This document shows positions 1 through 8,004 of a stretch of DNA of 37,731 nt, one piece after another. Numbering within the stretch: position 1 is the first letter of the stretch; every line of letters begins with the position of its first letter. This stretch comes from Chloroflexota bacterium. Its GTDB lineage: Bacteria > Chloroflexota > Anaerolineae > Aggregatilineales > J027. The stretch spans positions 1 through 37,731 of the forward strand of contig JACRBG010000021.1 of the NCBI GenBank assembly GCA_016234595.1, in the 5' to 3' direction. Made by a program: the position numbers and the translations under genes. The notes beneath the pieces were generated by a model. It saw nothing but the letters and a program-made list of their open reading frames with translations. It had not been told where the DNA came from and ran no database searches.

Positions 1-120
1 CGCCATCGTAGCCCGCTCAATTTCCTTGTCAATCTCGTGGCGGGTTTGATTGCTTATACTTTTCAACCTAAAAAGCCCAGCCTCCATATCGAGGCTTCCG
101 CTTTAGTGCCCATCTTTTAG
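1..120 (+). mobile_element. IS982-like transposase, C-terminal 39 residues
   Basis: An open frame enters from the left edge and stops at 118-120. It encodes a basic/hydrophobic tail with [19 protein letters not shown] followed by a QPKKPSL motif. I recognise this as the C-terminus typical of IS982-family DDE transposases, recalled rather than aligned. Only the end is present, so intactness of the element cannot be judged. A likely terminal inverted repeat lies just downstream. Confidence 0.6.
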
Positions 121-122
121 TC

Positions 123-139
123 TTATCCAAAACTCAGGT
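123..139 (+). repeat. Probable terminal inverted repeat of the IS
   Basis: Read on the minus strand, this segment begins ACCTGAGTTTTGGATAA. That resembles the ACC...GAGTT type ends of IS982-family elements, and it lies 3 nt past the transposase stop. The matching left end is outside the window, so the assignment rests on position and resemblance only. Confidence 0.4.
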
Positions 140-155
140 TAACATAGCTATGTTA
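140..155. promoter_or_regulatory. 16-bp perfect palindrome at the IS boundary
   Basis: TAACATAGCTATGTTA is a perfect palindrome. It immediately follows the proposed IS end and lies about 28 nt before the start of the small membrane protein gene. It could be an operator, an insertion-target feature or a hairpin. Nothing in the sequence decides between these. Confidence 0.35.
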
Positions 156-183
156 CAACTGAGCCTGTTATGGAGTAAATCGA

Positions 184-405
184 GTGAGTAAGAATGAACA
201 AGGCTCTCTTTTCATATATCTTGTGATGACTATCGTGGGCGTATTGTTCCTGTTTAAAACAGATGCTGTTATCCGATATGACCTAAAAATCTATCCTTAT
301 GCGAAAGATAGATATAAATCTGGAGTCGTAAGGCGTTTTTTTAAGTTAGGTGGGGCAATTTTCCTTATCGTGGGAATTCTTAACTTACTTGGCATACTTA
401 TTTAA
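184..405 (+). CDS. Small two-TM membrane protein, unknown function
   Basis: Encodes 73 residues from a GTG start with GGAG at 172-175, 8 nt upstream. Two hydrophobic segments are visible, at about residues 9-24 and 55-73, separated by a basic, tyrosine-rich loop (RYDLKIYPYAKDRYKSG). This suggests a small integral membrane protein with a charged hairpin loop. No family is recognised. It lies between an insertion-sequence end and a glycosyltransferase gene that starts 11 nt downstream, so the two are probably co-transcribed. Its closeness to the IS raises the possibility that its upstream region was altered by insertion. Confidence 0.6.
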   Translation: MSKNEQGSLFIYLVMTIVGVLFLFKTDAVIRYDLKIYPYAKDRYKSGVVRRFFKLGGAIFLIVGILNLLGILI

Positions 406-415
406 AGGGGGCAAC

Positions 416-1648
416 ATGAAAAAGATCGCCATACTACATTATGCCAGTCCACCGGGGGTCGGCGGCGTGGAAGTTACCATGCTGCATCAAGCACGTGGCC
501 TAACCAAATTGGGGTATGCTGTCCGTATCATCAGTGGGGTGGGGGGCGAGCTTGACCCGACTATCGAAACTGTGATCAATCCCCTGTTTGGTTCCAAACA
601 CCCCGATGTCCTAAATGTCAAAGCCGAATTAGACACTGGGCGAGTGAGTGGTGCTTTTACAGAATTAGTCGGGCAAATTGAACGGCGCTTGGCGGAGGCG
701 CTCGAAGGCTGCGAGGTGTTGATTGCCCATAATGTATTGTCGCTCAATAAAAACCTGCCACTGACCGCCGCCCTTGAAAAAATTCATCGGCATGGCAAAT
801 TTAAATTATTGGCATGGTGTCATGACATCGCGTGGACAAGTGACCACTATCGCCCCGAACTGCACGAAGGCCAGCCCTATGATTTACTACGCCATCAGTG
901 GCAAAATGTGACTTATGTAACGGTCTCGAAACCGCAGCGTGTCGAATTAGCCAATCTCCTAGACATTCCACCGCATCAAATAGCCGTTGTGCCGCCGGGG
1001 GTGGATTATCCTGATTTCTTCAAATGGACATCAACTACAAAATTCTTGGAAGATGAATTACACCTGCTCGACGCCGATGGCCTGTTATTGCTGCCTGCCC
1101 GCCTGACCCGCCGCAAAAATATCCAATTTGGCCTGCGTATTTTGAGTGAAATCCGTGACCAATCCAGCAAAGACTATCGCTTGATTGTGACTGGCCCACC
1201 CGGTCCGCATAACCCCACCAATCAAGCCTATCTCGATGATTTATTGAATCTGCGGCGTGTGTTAAAAATCGAACAGTCTGCCCATTTTTTGTATCAATTG
1301 GGTAATGGGGACAAATCCCTTGTGCCGGATGATGATACACTGGCAAATCTGTATCAATTGGCGGATGGCCTGCTGTTTCCGAGTTTTCAAGAGGGCTTCG
1401 GCATCCCAATTTTAGAAGCCGGATTGGTGGGATTACCCATTTTCTGCGCCGACATCCCACCCTTACGCGAGACGGCGGGCCCAGATGCCCTTTATTTTGA
1501 CCCCGTACAGGGTGAACCGAAACGCATTGCCGAGGAGATTCTGCGGGTATTGCAGGGCAGCGCGACGGCCCGACTGCGCCGCAAAGTGCGCCAAAATTAT
1601 CGCTGGGATACCCTGATCCGTGAGAAAATAGTGCCCCTGATTGAGTAA
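416..1648 (+). CDS. GT4-type glycosyltransferase
   Basis: A 410-residue GT-B glycosyltransferase. The ATG at 416 is chosen because AAGGGGG precedes it by a few bases and the protein then opens with a beta strand and a glycine-rich loop (MKKIAILHYASPPGVGGVE), as GT4 enzymes do. An upstream in-frame ATG at 350 would overlap the previous gene. The C-terminal half holds the donor-site signature EGFGIPILEAG, with the E-x7-E pair at E326 and E334, and a basic stretch (ARLTRRKN) used for nucleotide-sugar phosphates. There is no signal peptide, so it is cytoplasmic or membrane-peripheral. Substrate cannot be read from sequence. No polysaccharide cluster surrounds it. Confidence 0.9.
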   Translation: MKKIAILHYASPPGVGGVEVTMLHQARGLTKLGYAVRIISGVGGELDPTIETVINPLFGSKHPDVLNVKAELDTGRVSGAFTELVGQIERRLAEALEGCEVLIAHNVLSLNKNLPLTAALEKIHRHGKFKLLAWCHDIAWTSDHYRPELHEGQPYDLLRHQWQNVTYVTVSKPQRVELANLLDIPPHQIAVVPPGVDYPDFFKWTSTTKFLEDELHLLDADGLLLLPARLTRRKNIQFGLRILSEIRDQSSKDYRLIVTGPPGPHNPTNQAYLDDLLNLRRVLKIEQSAHFLYQLGNGDKSLVPDDDTLANLYQLADGLLFPSFQEGFGIPILEAGLVGLPIFCADIPPLRETAGPDALYFDPVQGEPKRIAEEILRVLQGSATARLRRKVRQNYRWDTLIREKIVPLIE

Positions 1649-1670
1649 GTGGGGCGCATGGGTGGTCGCT

Positions 1671-2048
1671 CTAGAAAATGTCGGGATTGGTTTTTTTGTT
1701 ATACCACCCCACCAAAACGCCCAGCACAATGCCACCCAACACGCCCCCAACCCCGGCAAAAACCAGTCCCATGTCATCCAAGCCGGGGCCTTTATCGCTC
1801 AATTCGTCGCCAATATTCCGACGGTGGCTGAGTGCATCATCGCAATAATAATTGTAATAAACGCGAGTCCCAGTATCCCGGCGGGTGATCGCCAAGGTCT
1901 CATCTGGTCGGCATAACTTGGCGGCTTCGGCATCCAAGTTTTCGAACCATTTCCCCGAGCGCCACATCGCCTGTAGTGAGCCAGCCACGATCATGCACAG
2001 CCCCACCCAAAACAGCAGCAGAATCAAGGCCACCCATAGTTTTTTCAT
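1671..2048 (-). CDS. Two-Cys two-TM membrane protein, paralogue A
   Basis: A 125-residue protein with an N-terminal TM (about 3-23), a roughly 70-residue extracytoplasmic loop, a second TM (about 92-114) and a short basic tail. The loop has Cys46 and Cys69 in an LCRPDE...YYCDD pattern, shared with the two genes upstream and with a SHOCT protein at 17600-18097. The Cys pair probably forms a disulfide outside the cell. Its ATG overlaps the stop of the preceding gene by 4 nt, so translation is coupled. It is last of three tandem copies and runs tail-to-tail with the glycosyltransferase. No known family is recognised. Confidence 0.8.
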   Translation of the reverse strand: MKKLWVALILLLFWVGLCMIVAGSLQAMWRSGKWFENLDAEAAKLCRPDETLAITRRDTGTRVYYNYYCDDALSHRRNIGDELSDKGPGLDDMGLVFAGVGGVLGGIVLGVLVGWYNKKTNPDIF

Positions 2049-2422
2049 GGTAGTTCGCCTTCACCAAGTGAGTTCCACCACAGCCAAAAGCCCAATACCC
2101 CAGCGACCAATGCTAACCCAGCCCCTACGAAGACCCGCCATAAATTGCCTAACCCGGGGGCCTTGCTGTCGGCTTCGTCCGTAACATCACGGCGGTGGCC
2201 CTGTGCATCTTCGCAAGCATATTCTTCGCGGCTGTCCCCGCCGTTATCCGTTCGGATAATTTTTAGTGTCTCATCGGCGTGGCATAATTTGCTGGCCTCA
2301 AGGCCCCGCTGTTCAGGCCATTGAGCCGACAGTTGCAGGTAGTGGATGGAGCCTGCTGTGAACAGATACAACCCACCACATAACCCCACTACGATGATGA
2401 ATCCCCCCAGCAGTTTTTTCAT
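2045..2422 (-). CDS. Two-Cys two-TM membrane protein, paralogue B
   Basis: A 125-residue middle copy of the tandem family, with the same layout: TM at about 5-24, loop with Cys47 and Cys70 (KLCHADE...YACED), TM at about 95-116 and a short tail. It also shares the conserved acidic Asp-Glu-x-x-x-Lys-x-Pro-Gly-like segment before the second TM. It overlaps both neighbours by 4 nt, which indicates a single coupled transcript of three paralogues. The loop differs much more between copies than the Cys frame does, as expected for a structural scaffold with divergent surfaces. Function is unknown. Confidence 0.8.
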   Translation of the reverse strand: MKKLLGGFIIVVGLCGGLYLFTAGSIHYLQLSAQWPEQRGLEASKLCHADETLKIIRTDNGGDSREEYACEDAQGHRRDVTDEADSKAPGLGNLWRVFVGAGLALVAGVLGFWLWWNSLGEGELP

Positions 2423-2799
2423 GAGGACGCTCCCTCATCCCTTTTTTGCCGAGGGGTTGCAAGATAAGCCAACAGCGCTGCCACCAGTGTGATACCAACC
2501 CCCGCAAAGGTCGTTTTCAGATCGCCGATGGAAGGGCCCGCCGCGTCTAATTCATCCACCAGATTATTGGTGTTGCCCTGCGTGTCGTCGCAATAATAGT
2601 CAAAATAGGTACGACCACGATTGCTGGTGGTTTTGGTGACACGGAACGTCTCATCCGGTTTACACATATCAGCGGCGACTTTGTCAATGTTATTCACCCA
2701 GTCGGCACTGCGTTGTTGATAATGTCGCATGTTTATCAAAATCATGCTGATACCCACACTAAATAGTGCCATCACCACCAAGATCAACCATTTTTTCAT
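2419..2799 (-). CDS. Two-Cys two-TM membrane protein, paralogue C
   Basis: A 126-residue first copy of the tandem family. The frame stays open further upstream, but ATG 2799 is preferred. The protein then starts MKKWLILV like its paralogues, and a sigma-70-like promoter lies inside the longer alternative. Cys46 and Cys70 occur in the family pattern (MCKPDE...YYCDD) between two TM segments. The tail ends RQKRDEGASS. Only a distant GGGGGA is available as a ribosome site, so initiation may be weak. Probable promoter at 2844-2871. Function is unknown. Confidence 0.75.
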   Translation of the reverse strand: MKKWLILVVMALFSVGISMILINMRHYQQRSADWVNNIDKVAADMCKPDETFRVTKTTSNRGRTYFDYYCDDTQGNTNNLVDELDAAGPSIGDLKTTFAGVGITLVAALLAYLATPRQKRDEGASS

Positions 2800-2843
2800 G
2801 GCGTAGATTTCGCTATCCCCCAAAAAATACACCTGATATTTTG

Positions 2844-2871
2844 ATTGTACGAATTGTGCGATAGGGGGCAA
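2844..2871 (-). promoter_or_regulatory. Candidate sigma-70 promoter of the membrane-protein trio
   Basis: On the minus strand, TTGCCC (2866-2871) is followed after 16 nt by TACAAT (2844-2849). Transcription would begin near 2837, ahead of the ATG at 2799. The -10 matches consensus at 5 of 6 positions and the -35 at 4 of 6. Assigned by eye only. Confidence 0.4.
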
Positions 2872-2986
2872 GCGGAATGTGGGGCGGTGTCCAAAAGAAA
2901 ACCCTACAGCACCGATGATGGCAACTGTAAGGTTATGACAATGTTTTGGTCAGCGCGGCACGTGGGATTTATCTCCCTAGGTGTAT

Positions 2987-4354
2987 CTATTGGCAATAGA
3001 GGCTGGCAAACCCATTCCCACTGCATTGCTCATCGGTAATATCGGAGTCATCAGTGGCAATGGTCAGTTGTGAAAAACTACCTCGCCACCGCGCAAATTG
3101 GAACAAGCTCACAAAAGTGCAATCAGGGTTCAACAACTCGACAGACGTCCCTGATGACCGAATTCCCCTGCGGGTTGGGATGGTGACACGTACCGATACT
3201 GATGATGCCAGAATGCTTGCCGCCGTCCCGGTGAGCTTGAGCGAGAAGAAATGTTTATCAATAACGTCGGGGGGGGTAGGTGGGTTCCACGCGATATAGC
3301 CATTAAATGTCTGAGGTGTACCAATAACCTCTCCGGATGCAGATTTTAAGGTGTACTCTGCCTGATAACTGACGAGGGGTGGCGCGATCATATTGACTAC
3401 GACCAGATAACAGACGTCTGGGATAACCACGATCTGTTGCAAGATGACTGGATAGGCGGTGATGACAAAGACGGGATTCAAATCGGGGCATCCCCCGCGT
3501 TCTGGCGTCCCAGCTTCATTCGGGCACACATCTACATTATCCATTACACCGTCCACATCAAGGTCAACATATTCACAGCCGTGTGCTTCGGGTGTGCCAA
3601 CTAAATTCGGGCAGATGTCTACGTCATCTGGCACGGTGTCCCCATCACTATCGCCGCTGGGGCAACCAGTGGGTTCTGGGCCGGGGTCATTCGGGCATTG
3701 GTCAAGCTGATCGGGAACACGGTCTTCATCAGTATCAGGGCAGCCGCCATATTGACGTGGCCCCGCGACATTTGGACACTGATCTACTGAATCGCTCAAT
3801 GTATCCCCGTCGGTGTCAACGGGTGGAGGGCAGCCATCATTGGCCGCTGTGCCAATCTCAGACGGGCAGATGTCTACGTCATCGGTCACGCCGTCGCCAT
3901 CACTATCGGGGGGCAGGGGGCAGCCATCGTTATTCGCTGGGCCAGCCTCAGACGGGCAGGCATCATCTGGATCGAGTAGCCCATCGCCATCGCTGTCGGG
4001 GGGCAGGGGGCAACCGCTGTTACTCGCAGGGCCAACGACCTGTGGACACGCATCAACGTTATCAGTGACCCCATCGCCATCACTATCGTTAGGGAGGGGG
4101 CAGCCTTGATTATTGACCGCACCAAAGGTATCTCGACATTCGTCCACTTCATCTTGGACAGTATCGCCATCTTGATCGGCAAAGGGACATCCCAGATTTT
4201 CAGGAATACCCGCTACGGTTGGGCAAGCATCGCGGATATCGGGTATACCATCTTCATCGGTATCGTCTGGCCCCTGTGCCGTGACCATCTGAATTCCAAA
4301 AATTACGCTGAATACAATCAACAGGGCCGGAATGAATTGAAGTGCTTTTTTCAT
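2987..4354 (-). CDS. Secreted protein with nine thrombospondin type-3 repeats
   Basis: A 455-residue protein with a signal peptide (about 1-26, ending VTAQ). Nine TSP3 units follow at about residues 31-290, each of the form DxDxDGxxDxxDxCPxxxG...GCP. A C-terminal region of about 165 residues looks like beta-sandwich and carries a few cysteines. TSP3 units bind Ca2+ through their Asp side chains and are pinned by Cys pairs, so this is an extracellular calcium-stabilised rod. In Gram-negatives such repeats often precede an OmpA domain, and none is present here. Units 3-5 are nearly identical. The only good SD (CTCC at 4384-4387 on the plus strand) is separated from the ATG by a small hairpin. 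Confidence 0.85.
   Translation of the reverse strand: MKKALQFIPALLIVFSVIFGIQMVTAQGPDDTDEDGIPDIRDACPTVAGIPENLGCPFADQDGDTVQDEVDECRDTFGAVNNQGCPLPNDSDGDGVTDNVDACPQVVGPASNSGCPLPPDSDGDGLLDPDDACPSEAGPANNDGCPLPPDSDGDGVTDDVDICPSEIGTAANDGCPPPVDTDGDTLSDSVDQCPNVAGPRQYGGCPDTDEDRVPDQLDQCPNDPGPEPTGCPSGDSDGDTVPDDVDICPNLVGTPEAHGCEYVDLDVDGVMDNVDVCPNEAGTPERGGCPDLNPVFVITAYPVILQQIVVIPDVCYLVVVNMIAPPLVSYQAEYTLKSASGEVIGTPQTFNGYIAWNPPTPPDVIDKHFFSLKLTGTAASILASSVSVRVTIPTRRGIRSSGTSVELLNPDCTFVSLFQFARWRGSFSQLTIATDDSDITDEQCSGNGFASLYCQ
3484..4264 (-). repeat. Nine tandem TSP3-coding units of about 80-87 bp
   Basis: The coding repeats are degenerate at the edges and close to identical in the centre (about 3830-4080 on the plus strand, where GCCATCACTATCG-type blocks recur). 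This gradient suggests recent internal expansion or homogenisation of the middle units. They encode calcium-binding TSP3 repeats and are not CRISPR spacers or a regulatory array. Confidence 0.8.
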
Positions 4355-4362
4355 GATTGTTT

Positions 4363-4387
4363 ACGGTATTCGCTACCGTGTGTCTCC
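4363..4387 (-). promoter_or_regulatory. Hairpin between SD and ATG of the TSP3 gene
   Basis: On the minus strand, GGAGA (4387-4383) is followed by ACGGTA-gcgaa-TACCGT (4379-4363) and then 8 nt to the ATG at 4354. The linear SD-ATG spacing of 28 nt is too long. Folding the 17-nt hairpin would shorten it to about 11 nt. Structural inference only. Confidence 0.35.
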
Positions 4388-4412
4388 TATCACGCTACCT
4401 GAAAGATGATGT

Positions 4413-5048
4413 TTATTGGTTTTTGTATTGCTCTAGGATTTCGGCAAACGTTTGGCTAAATTCAACACTGCGTAGGATGGTATGCAGGGTTTCTTCTTGG
4501 TTCGCGGCATTCCCCGGTGAGGCCAAGAGGATGGCTACCCCGATAAAATCTTGGGGCGTCTGCCAGATTGCCAGCATACCCTCAGTGGTCGTCCCCTGCG
4601 TATAGCTCACTTGGGCAATGGTCGCTTCACCCACCTCTTCCGATAAGATAACATCACCCGCCGTGACCACTCGTTCTGGGCCGAGGTCTTGATTAAATTC
4701 GACCATCGTATCGCGCAGGCCTGTGATCTTATCTTCCAATGTCTGGCCCTGTATCCCCAAAGCATCGGCATAGGCGGTGGGGAAAAATAGCAGCGAAAGC
4801 AATATATCGCCTTCAGCCGGGACAAAGCCCTTTTCTTGAACCGCATCCAACACCGCCTCCGAATTGGCGATATTGATATTGCCTTTTTCATCGGCTTCGG
4901 CAAACCACTCGGTGGGATATTGAAATGTCACCAACCCGTCGTCGGTGCTGAATTTCTGAAACCCATCTTGGGCGGAGGTCGTCAGTGGGCTGATAATGAG
5001 CAAAAGCAGTAGGCTCACGGTAAGACTCACTAATGGGGCCTTTTTCAT
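4413..5048 (-). CDS. Secreted PsbP/Mog1-fold-like protein
   Basis: A 211-residue protein. ATG 5048 is preferred over a longer upstream frame because AAGGA lies correctly spaced before it and a clear signal peptide follows (basic MKKAP, Leu-rich core, TSAQ cleavage near residue 27). The mature part begins with a FQYPTEWF-type strand-turn typical of PsbP-like or DUF1795-like proteins, then alternates strands and helices. No lipobox Cys is seen. It is probably exported and free or wall-associated. The TSP3 gene follows in the same direction 58 nt on, so they may share a transcript. Function is unknown; the PsbP resemblance is from memory of the family pattern. Confidence 0.7.
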   Translation of the reverse strand: MKKAPLVSLTVSLLLLLIISPLTTSAQDGFQKFSTDDGLVTFQYPTEWFAEADEKGNINIANSEAVLDAVQEKGFVPAEGDILLSLLFFPTAYADALGIQGQTLEDKITGLRDTMVEFNQDLGPERVVTAGDVILSEEVGEATIAQVSYTQGTTTEGMLAIWQTPQDFIGVAILLASPGNAANQEETLHTILRSVEFSQTFAEILEQYKNQ

Positions 5049-5403
5049 GTAAATGTCCTTTCCACTGTGTATGAACGATAAGCGATTGAACCAATCAGGT
5101 ATTGATGAGGTTCCAATGCAGTGAATATGGTTGTACTGTAAAACGAATATCCGCTGCAAGTAAGGATGATGAGGGGGTAGTAACGCCCTCAATTTAGTCT
5201 TTTGTCGGCACTTTTTTGATAAAAGAGTTGAATCGGCCCAAGCGTACGGTTAGCGACTCGCAGGCGTGGGGTTGTGAGGTAATATTGAAACGTGCAACAA
5301 GCCGAGGAGGGCTATTTTCATAATCACCGAAATCATCGAGCGCGTATGACAATGATTAGATTGATCACCCAATGAATATTTTGAAGACTAAGAGGTGTGT
5401 CAA
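5049..5403. other. 355-nt divergent intergenic region
   Basis: This segment separates the divergent genes at 5048 (minus) and 5404 (plus). I see no coding frame of substance. One weak inverted repeat, TGAGGG (5170-5175) with CCCTCA (5186-5191), is visible. It should contain promoters for both flanking genes, but none with two good boxes was found by eye. Confidence 0.5.
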
Positions 5404-6837
5404 ATGTTCAGTCTAAGGCGTAGTGTCCTCATCATGGTGGCGTTTATGGCGACGGCCATATTGGCTACATCTGGTACAGTTAAAGCGCAGCAAACAGATG
5501 CTGAAGTTTGGTATTGGGCCTATAACGATTCGCAAATTATCGCGTATACAGCAGATGGTAAGTCCAATGTCATTTATGAAGCGGAGGGCGCATTTGTAGA
5601 TAGCCAATTAGAAGGGCTTCGATTATCCTCTGATAGAGCATGGTTGCTGGATAACTACAATCAAGATTTCCCACCTTTATTAGACCCATATATGGCATTG
5701 AGTCTGTCAGATGGGATATATCCACAAAGTTACGAACACCCATATTTGGTACTGACTCAAGGCGGGCCTACAATCCGCAAAGGCTTTGTGTATAACGTAG
5801 AGACACAGGAAATTCGGCAGTTAACTGATTGGCTTGTAGCGAATTATTTTGGGTATGATAAACATCAAAAGCCTCAATTTTTAGCGGATGGACACACGTT
5901 ACGATACTACAGCGTAAAAGAAAACTCAGCACCAGAATGGGATGAAGGGACATTACGCGAATTGGATTTGACTACCGGGAATGAAACCACCTTACTCAAT
6001 ATTCCTTTTTTAGCAACTGACTTTTATGCAAGTGAAGACGGAGAACAATGGTGGTTTCCCAAAGGGTCTTTTGATGGTGATTATGAAGCGGTTATGACCT
6101 TTGGGCCGCCCAATCCTCAGATTACCAGCCTTATGAAAAATGGAGACGGATACTTTCGAATGGGACATTTAGTAGTCTACGACTTGCATTCTGGAAATGC
6201 CGCACTAAGTCTATATCCGCTTTCTGGGGAAGCCCCCATCACTTATAACGCGCCAACAAACCAACTCGATTTCTCGTATCTCTACCTAGATGGTCGTTTG
6301 CTCGTTGGAGATGATTTTTGGCAACAGTGGTTGTTGTCTCCACAATCTGACCCAATCCCGTTGGGGGCTGTTCCCTTGCCCATGATAGATGACATCGAAT
6401 ATCGATATAGTGGCGATGGGGAGTTTTCGGCAGATGGACGTTGGGTGATAACTAGGGGCTGGGAAACAAGTCTCTATCAGTTATGGGATATGGAACAGGG
6501 GATTATTGTATTAGAAGAATCTGTTGACCCCGAGTTGATGGTTGCCCAATATACAGCCGAAAGGGTTCTTTTGCGCAAACGTAACCGCCAGATAGAAATA
6601 TCCGGCGAGGTGGGCATTCTCTATTTAGCAGAAGAGCGACGCATAATCTATTTGCCTGATGCGCCCACAGGACGCTGGTGGGATATACTCCCCGATGGGC
6701 GGCTTTTGTATGAGGAAGAACCTACTTCGGAAATTCGGACGCCGGGAATCTATATTTATGATGTGGCAACCGAAGAATTTACGCCGTTGCTGTTGAATGT
6801 CAAACATATCTGGTTGCGGCGTGATTTTGATAGATAA
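5404..6837 (+). CDS. Secreted propeller-like protein, family member 1
   Basis: A 477-residue protein. The ATG at 5404 is chosen over GTG 5395 because AGAGGTG then forms the ribosome site. A signal peptide (about 1-26, TVKAQ) is followed by VWYWAYNDSQIIAY. That opening is shared with the proteins at 11301-12686 and 12815-14203, which begin WFWATTPDGLV. All three have the same length, a GEQWW/GQQWW motif midway, a DGRWVIT-type strand, an LWD(M/L)EQ blade signature and a closing IYDV-type strand. A six- to seven-bladed beta-propeller is likely. The gene looks AT-richer than the neighbouring enzyme genes. Ligand unknown; extracellular location is inferred from the signal peptide. Confidence 0.8.
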   Translation: MFSLRRSVLIMVAFMATAILATSGTVKAQQTDAEVWYWAYNDSQIIAYTADGKSNVIYEAEGAFVDSQLEGLRLSSDRAWLLDNYNQDFPPLLDPYMALSLSDGIYPQSYEHPYLVLTQGGPTIRKGFVYNVETQEIRQLTDWLVANYFGYDKHQKPQFLADGHTLRYYSVKENSAPEWDEGTLRELDLTTGNETTLLNIPFLATDFYASEDGEQWWFPKGSFDGDYEAVMTFGPPNPQITSLMKNGDGYFRMGHLVVYDLHSGNAALSLYPLSGEAPITYNAPTNQLDFSYLYLDGRLLVGDDFWQQWLLSPQSDPIPLGAVPLPMIDDIEYRYSGDGEFSADGRWVITRGWETSLYQLWDMEQGIIVLEESVDPELMVAQYTAERVLLRKRNRQIEISGEVGILYLAEERRIIYLPDAPTGRWWDILPDGRLLYEEEPTSEIRTPGIYIYDVATEEFTPLLLNVKHIWLRRDFDR

Positions 6838-6857
6838 GCCTCTTTAGAAACTTATGA

Positions 6858-6880
6858 GGCAGGATTGTTCAATACCTGCC
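6858..6880. terminator. Weak inverted repeat between convergent genes
   Basis: GGCAGG (6858-6863) pairs with CCTGCC (6875-6880) across an 11-nt loop, between the convergent ends at 6837 and 6901. There is no T-run, so termination activity is uncertain. Confidence 0.25.
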
Positions 6881-6900
6881 CCACATTCACTTACACCTAA

Positions 6901-8004
6901 CTACATCCGTACCCGACCCGCCGTGCGTGCTGACAAGCCAATCACTGCGACGCCAATCGCCAGCAGCGCCGCGATTTGTACCCACACCCCGCCAAGCGAT
7001 TCCCCCGTCATCATAATCGCCCGTAACGCGGTGTTCGCATGGGTGAGTGGCATCAAATAGGCAATCGGCTGCAACCAACCCGGCATTTGTTCAATTGGCC
7101 ACAGCACCCCGCCCAAAAACACCTGCGTCACGACCACCAGCGGGATAAATTGCAGCACCTGAAATTCGTTCCGCGCAAAGGTACTGAGGAAAATCCCCAA
7201 ATTGACTGAGACCACCACCAACAGCGACTCGATCACAAACACGTTTAACAGATTGCCGTGATAGTGGATATTCAGCACAAATACCGTGTAGAGCAGGGTG
7301 ATGACGCCTTGCAGCAGACCAAAAATCAGAAAGCCCAGCATATACCCGATGATAATTTCCAGCGGTTGGATGGGGGTCGCCTGCAATCGTTCCAACGTTC
7401 CCGCCAGCCGTTCGCGCAAAAAGGAGATGCTGGTCAGGATAAACACGAACAGGAACACAAACACCCCAATCAAGGCCGAGGCCGTGTAATCCAGCGTATC
7501 AAATTCTGGCCCACCATTGAGATAGGTCGCCTGCAAAGTTGCCAAGCCTGCCAATGCCTGATCGCCGACCTGTTCAAAGGCATTGCGTAATCGTTCGGCG
7601 ACCGTTGGGTTCGACCCTTCAAACTGGATATTCAGTGTTAGTTGACGGGTCTGGGCAACCTGTGCTGAAAAATCAGCGGGCAGGGTGATGACAGCATCCA
7701 ATTCCCCATCTTCGATTTTGTGTTGGGCCTCGTCCGCATTCATCAATCTCGTGTTGAATAACTCAAAATTCTGCAAATTAGCCGTCAGTCGATCCCCCAA
7801 ATTGACCGACTGGTTGCCAAATGCGACCCCCTCATCTTGATTCACAACCGCGATGGTCAGGCCGCTGGGCTCAACCCGAATGAGGACACCCGCCACCGTC
7901 AGCAAAATGACGGGCACAACAATAATCAGGGCCAGCGTGCGTTTATCAGCGACCAATTGTTGGGCCACACGCCGCGCGAGTATAACGATGCGATTGAGAT
8001 TCAT
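6901..8004 (-). CDS. ABC-2 type exporter permease
   Basis: A 367-residue membrane subunit. ATG 8004 is chosen because GGAG precedes it and it overlaps the ATPase stop by 4 nt. It has an N-terminal TM (about 18-40), a large extracytoplasmic domain (about 45-170), then five TM segments in the C-terminal half (including FVFLFVFILTSISFL and IIIGYMLGFLIFGLL). This is the layout of ABC-2 (YhgE/Pip or LinK-like) drug and lipid exporters. It pairs with the ATPase encoded just upstream and is controlled by the TetR at the head of the operon. Substrate cannot be deduced; xenobiotic efflux is the usual role for such trios. Confidence 0.9.
   Translation of the reverse strand: MNLNRIVILARRVAQQLVADKRTLALIIVVPVILLTVAGVLIRVEPSGLTIAVVNQDEGVAFGNQSVNLGDRLTANLQNFELFNTRLMNADEAQHKIEDGELDAVITLPADFSAQVAQTRQLTLNIQFEGSNPTVAERLRNAFEQVGDQALAGLATLQATYLNGGPEFDTLDYTASALIGVFVFLFVFILTSISFLRERLAGTLERLQATPIQPLEIIIGYMLGFLIFGLLQGVITLLYTVFVLNIHYHGNLLNVFVIESLLVVVSVNLGIFLSTFARNEFQVLQFIPLVVVTQVFLGGVLWPIEQMPGWLQPIAYLMPLTHANTALRAIMMTGESLGGVWVQIAALLAIGVAVIGLSARTAGRVRM

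Noticed and set aside
2800-2871. Longer start for membrane-protein paralogue C
   Set aside because: The extension has no signal-like or family-conserved sequence and contains the best promoter candidate; the paralogues all start MKK at the TM.
3459-4109. Long open frames on the plus strand across the TSP3 gene
   Set aside because: They are antisense shadows produced by the repetitive Asp/Gly/Pro coding sequence of the minus-strand gene and have no ribosome sites or sensible protein content.
3484-4264. Regular repeats of about 80 bp that could suggest a CRISPR or other array
   Set aside because: The period tracks codons, and every unit translates as a TSP3 calcium-binding repeat in one frame, so it is a protein repeat.
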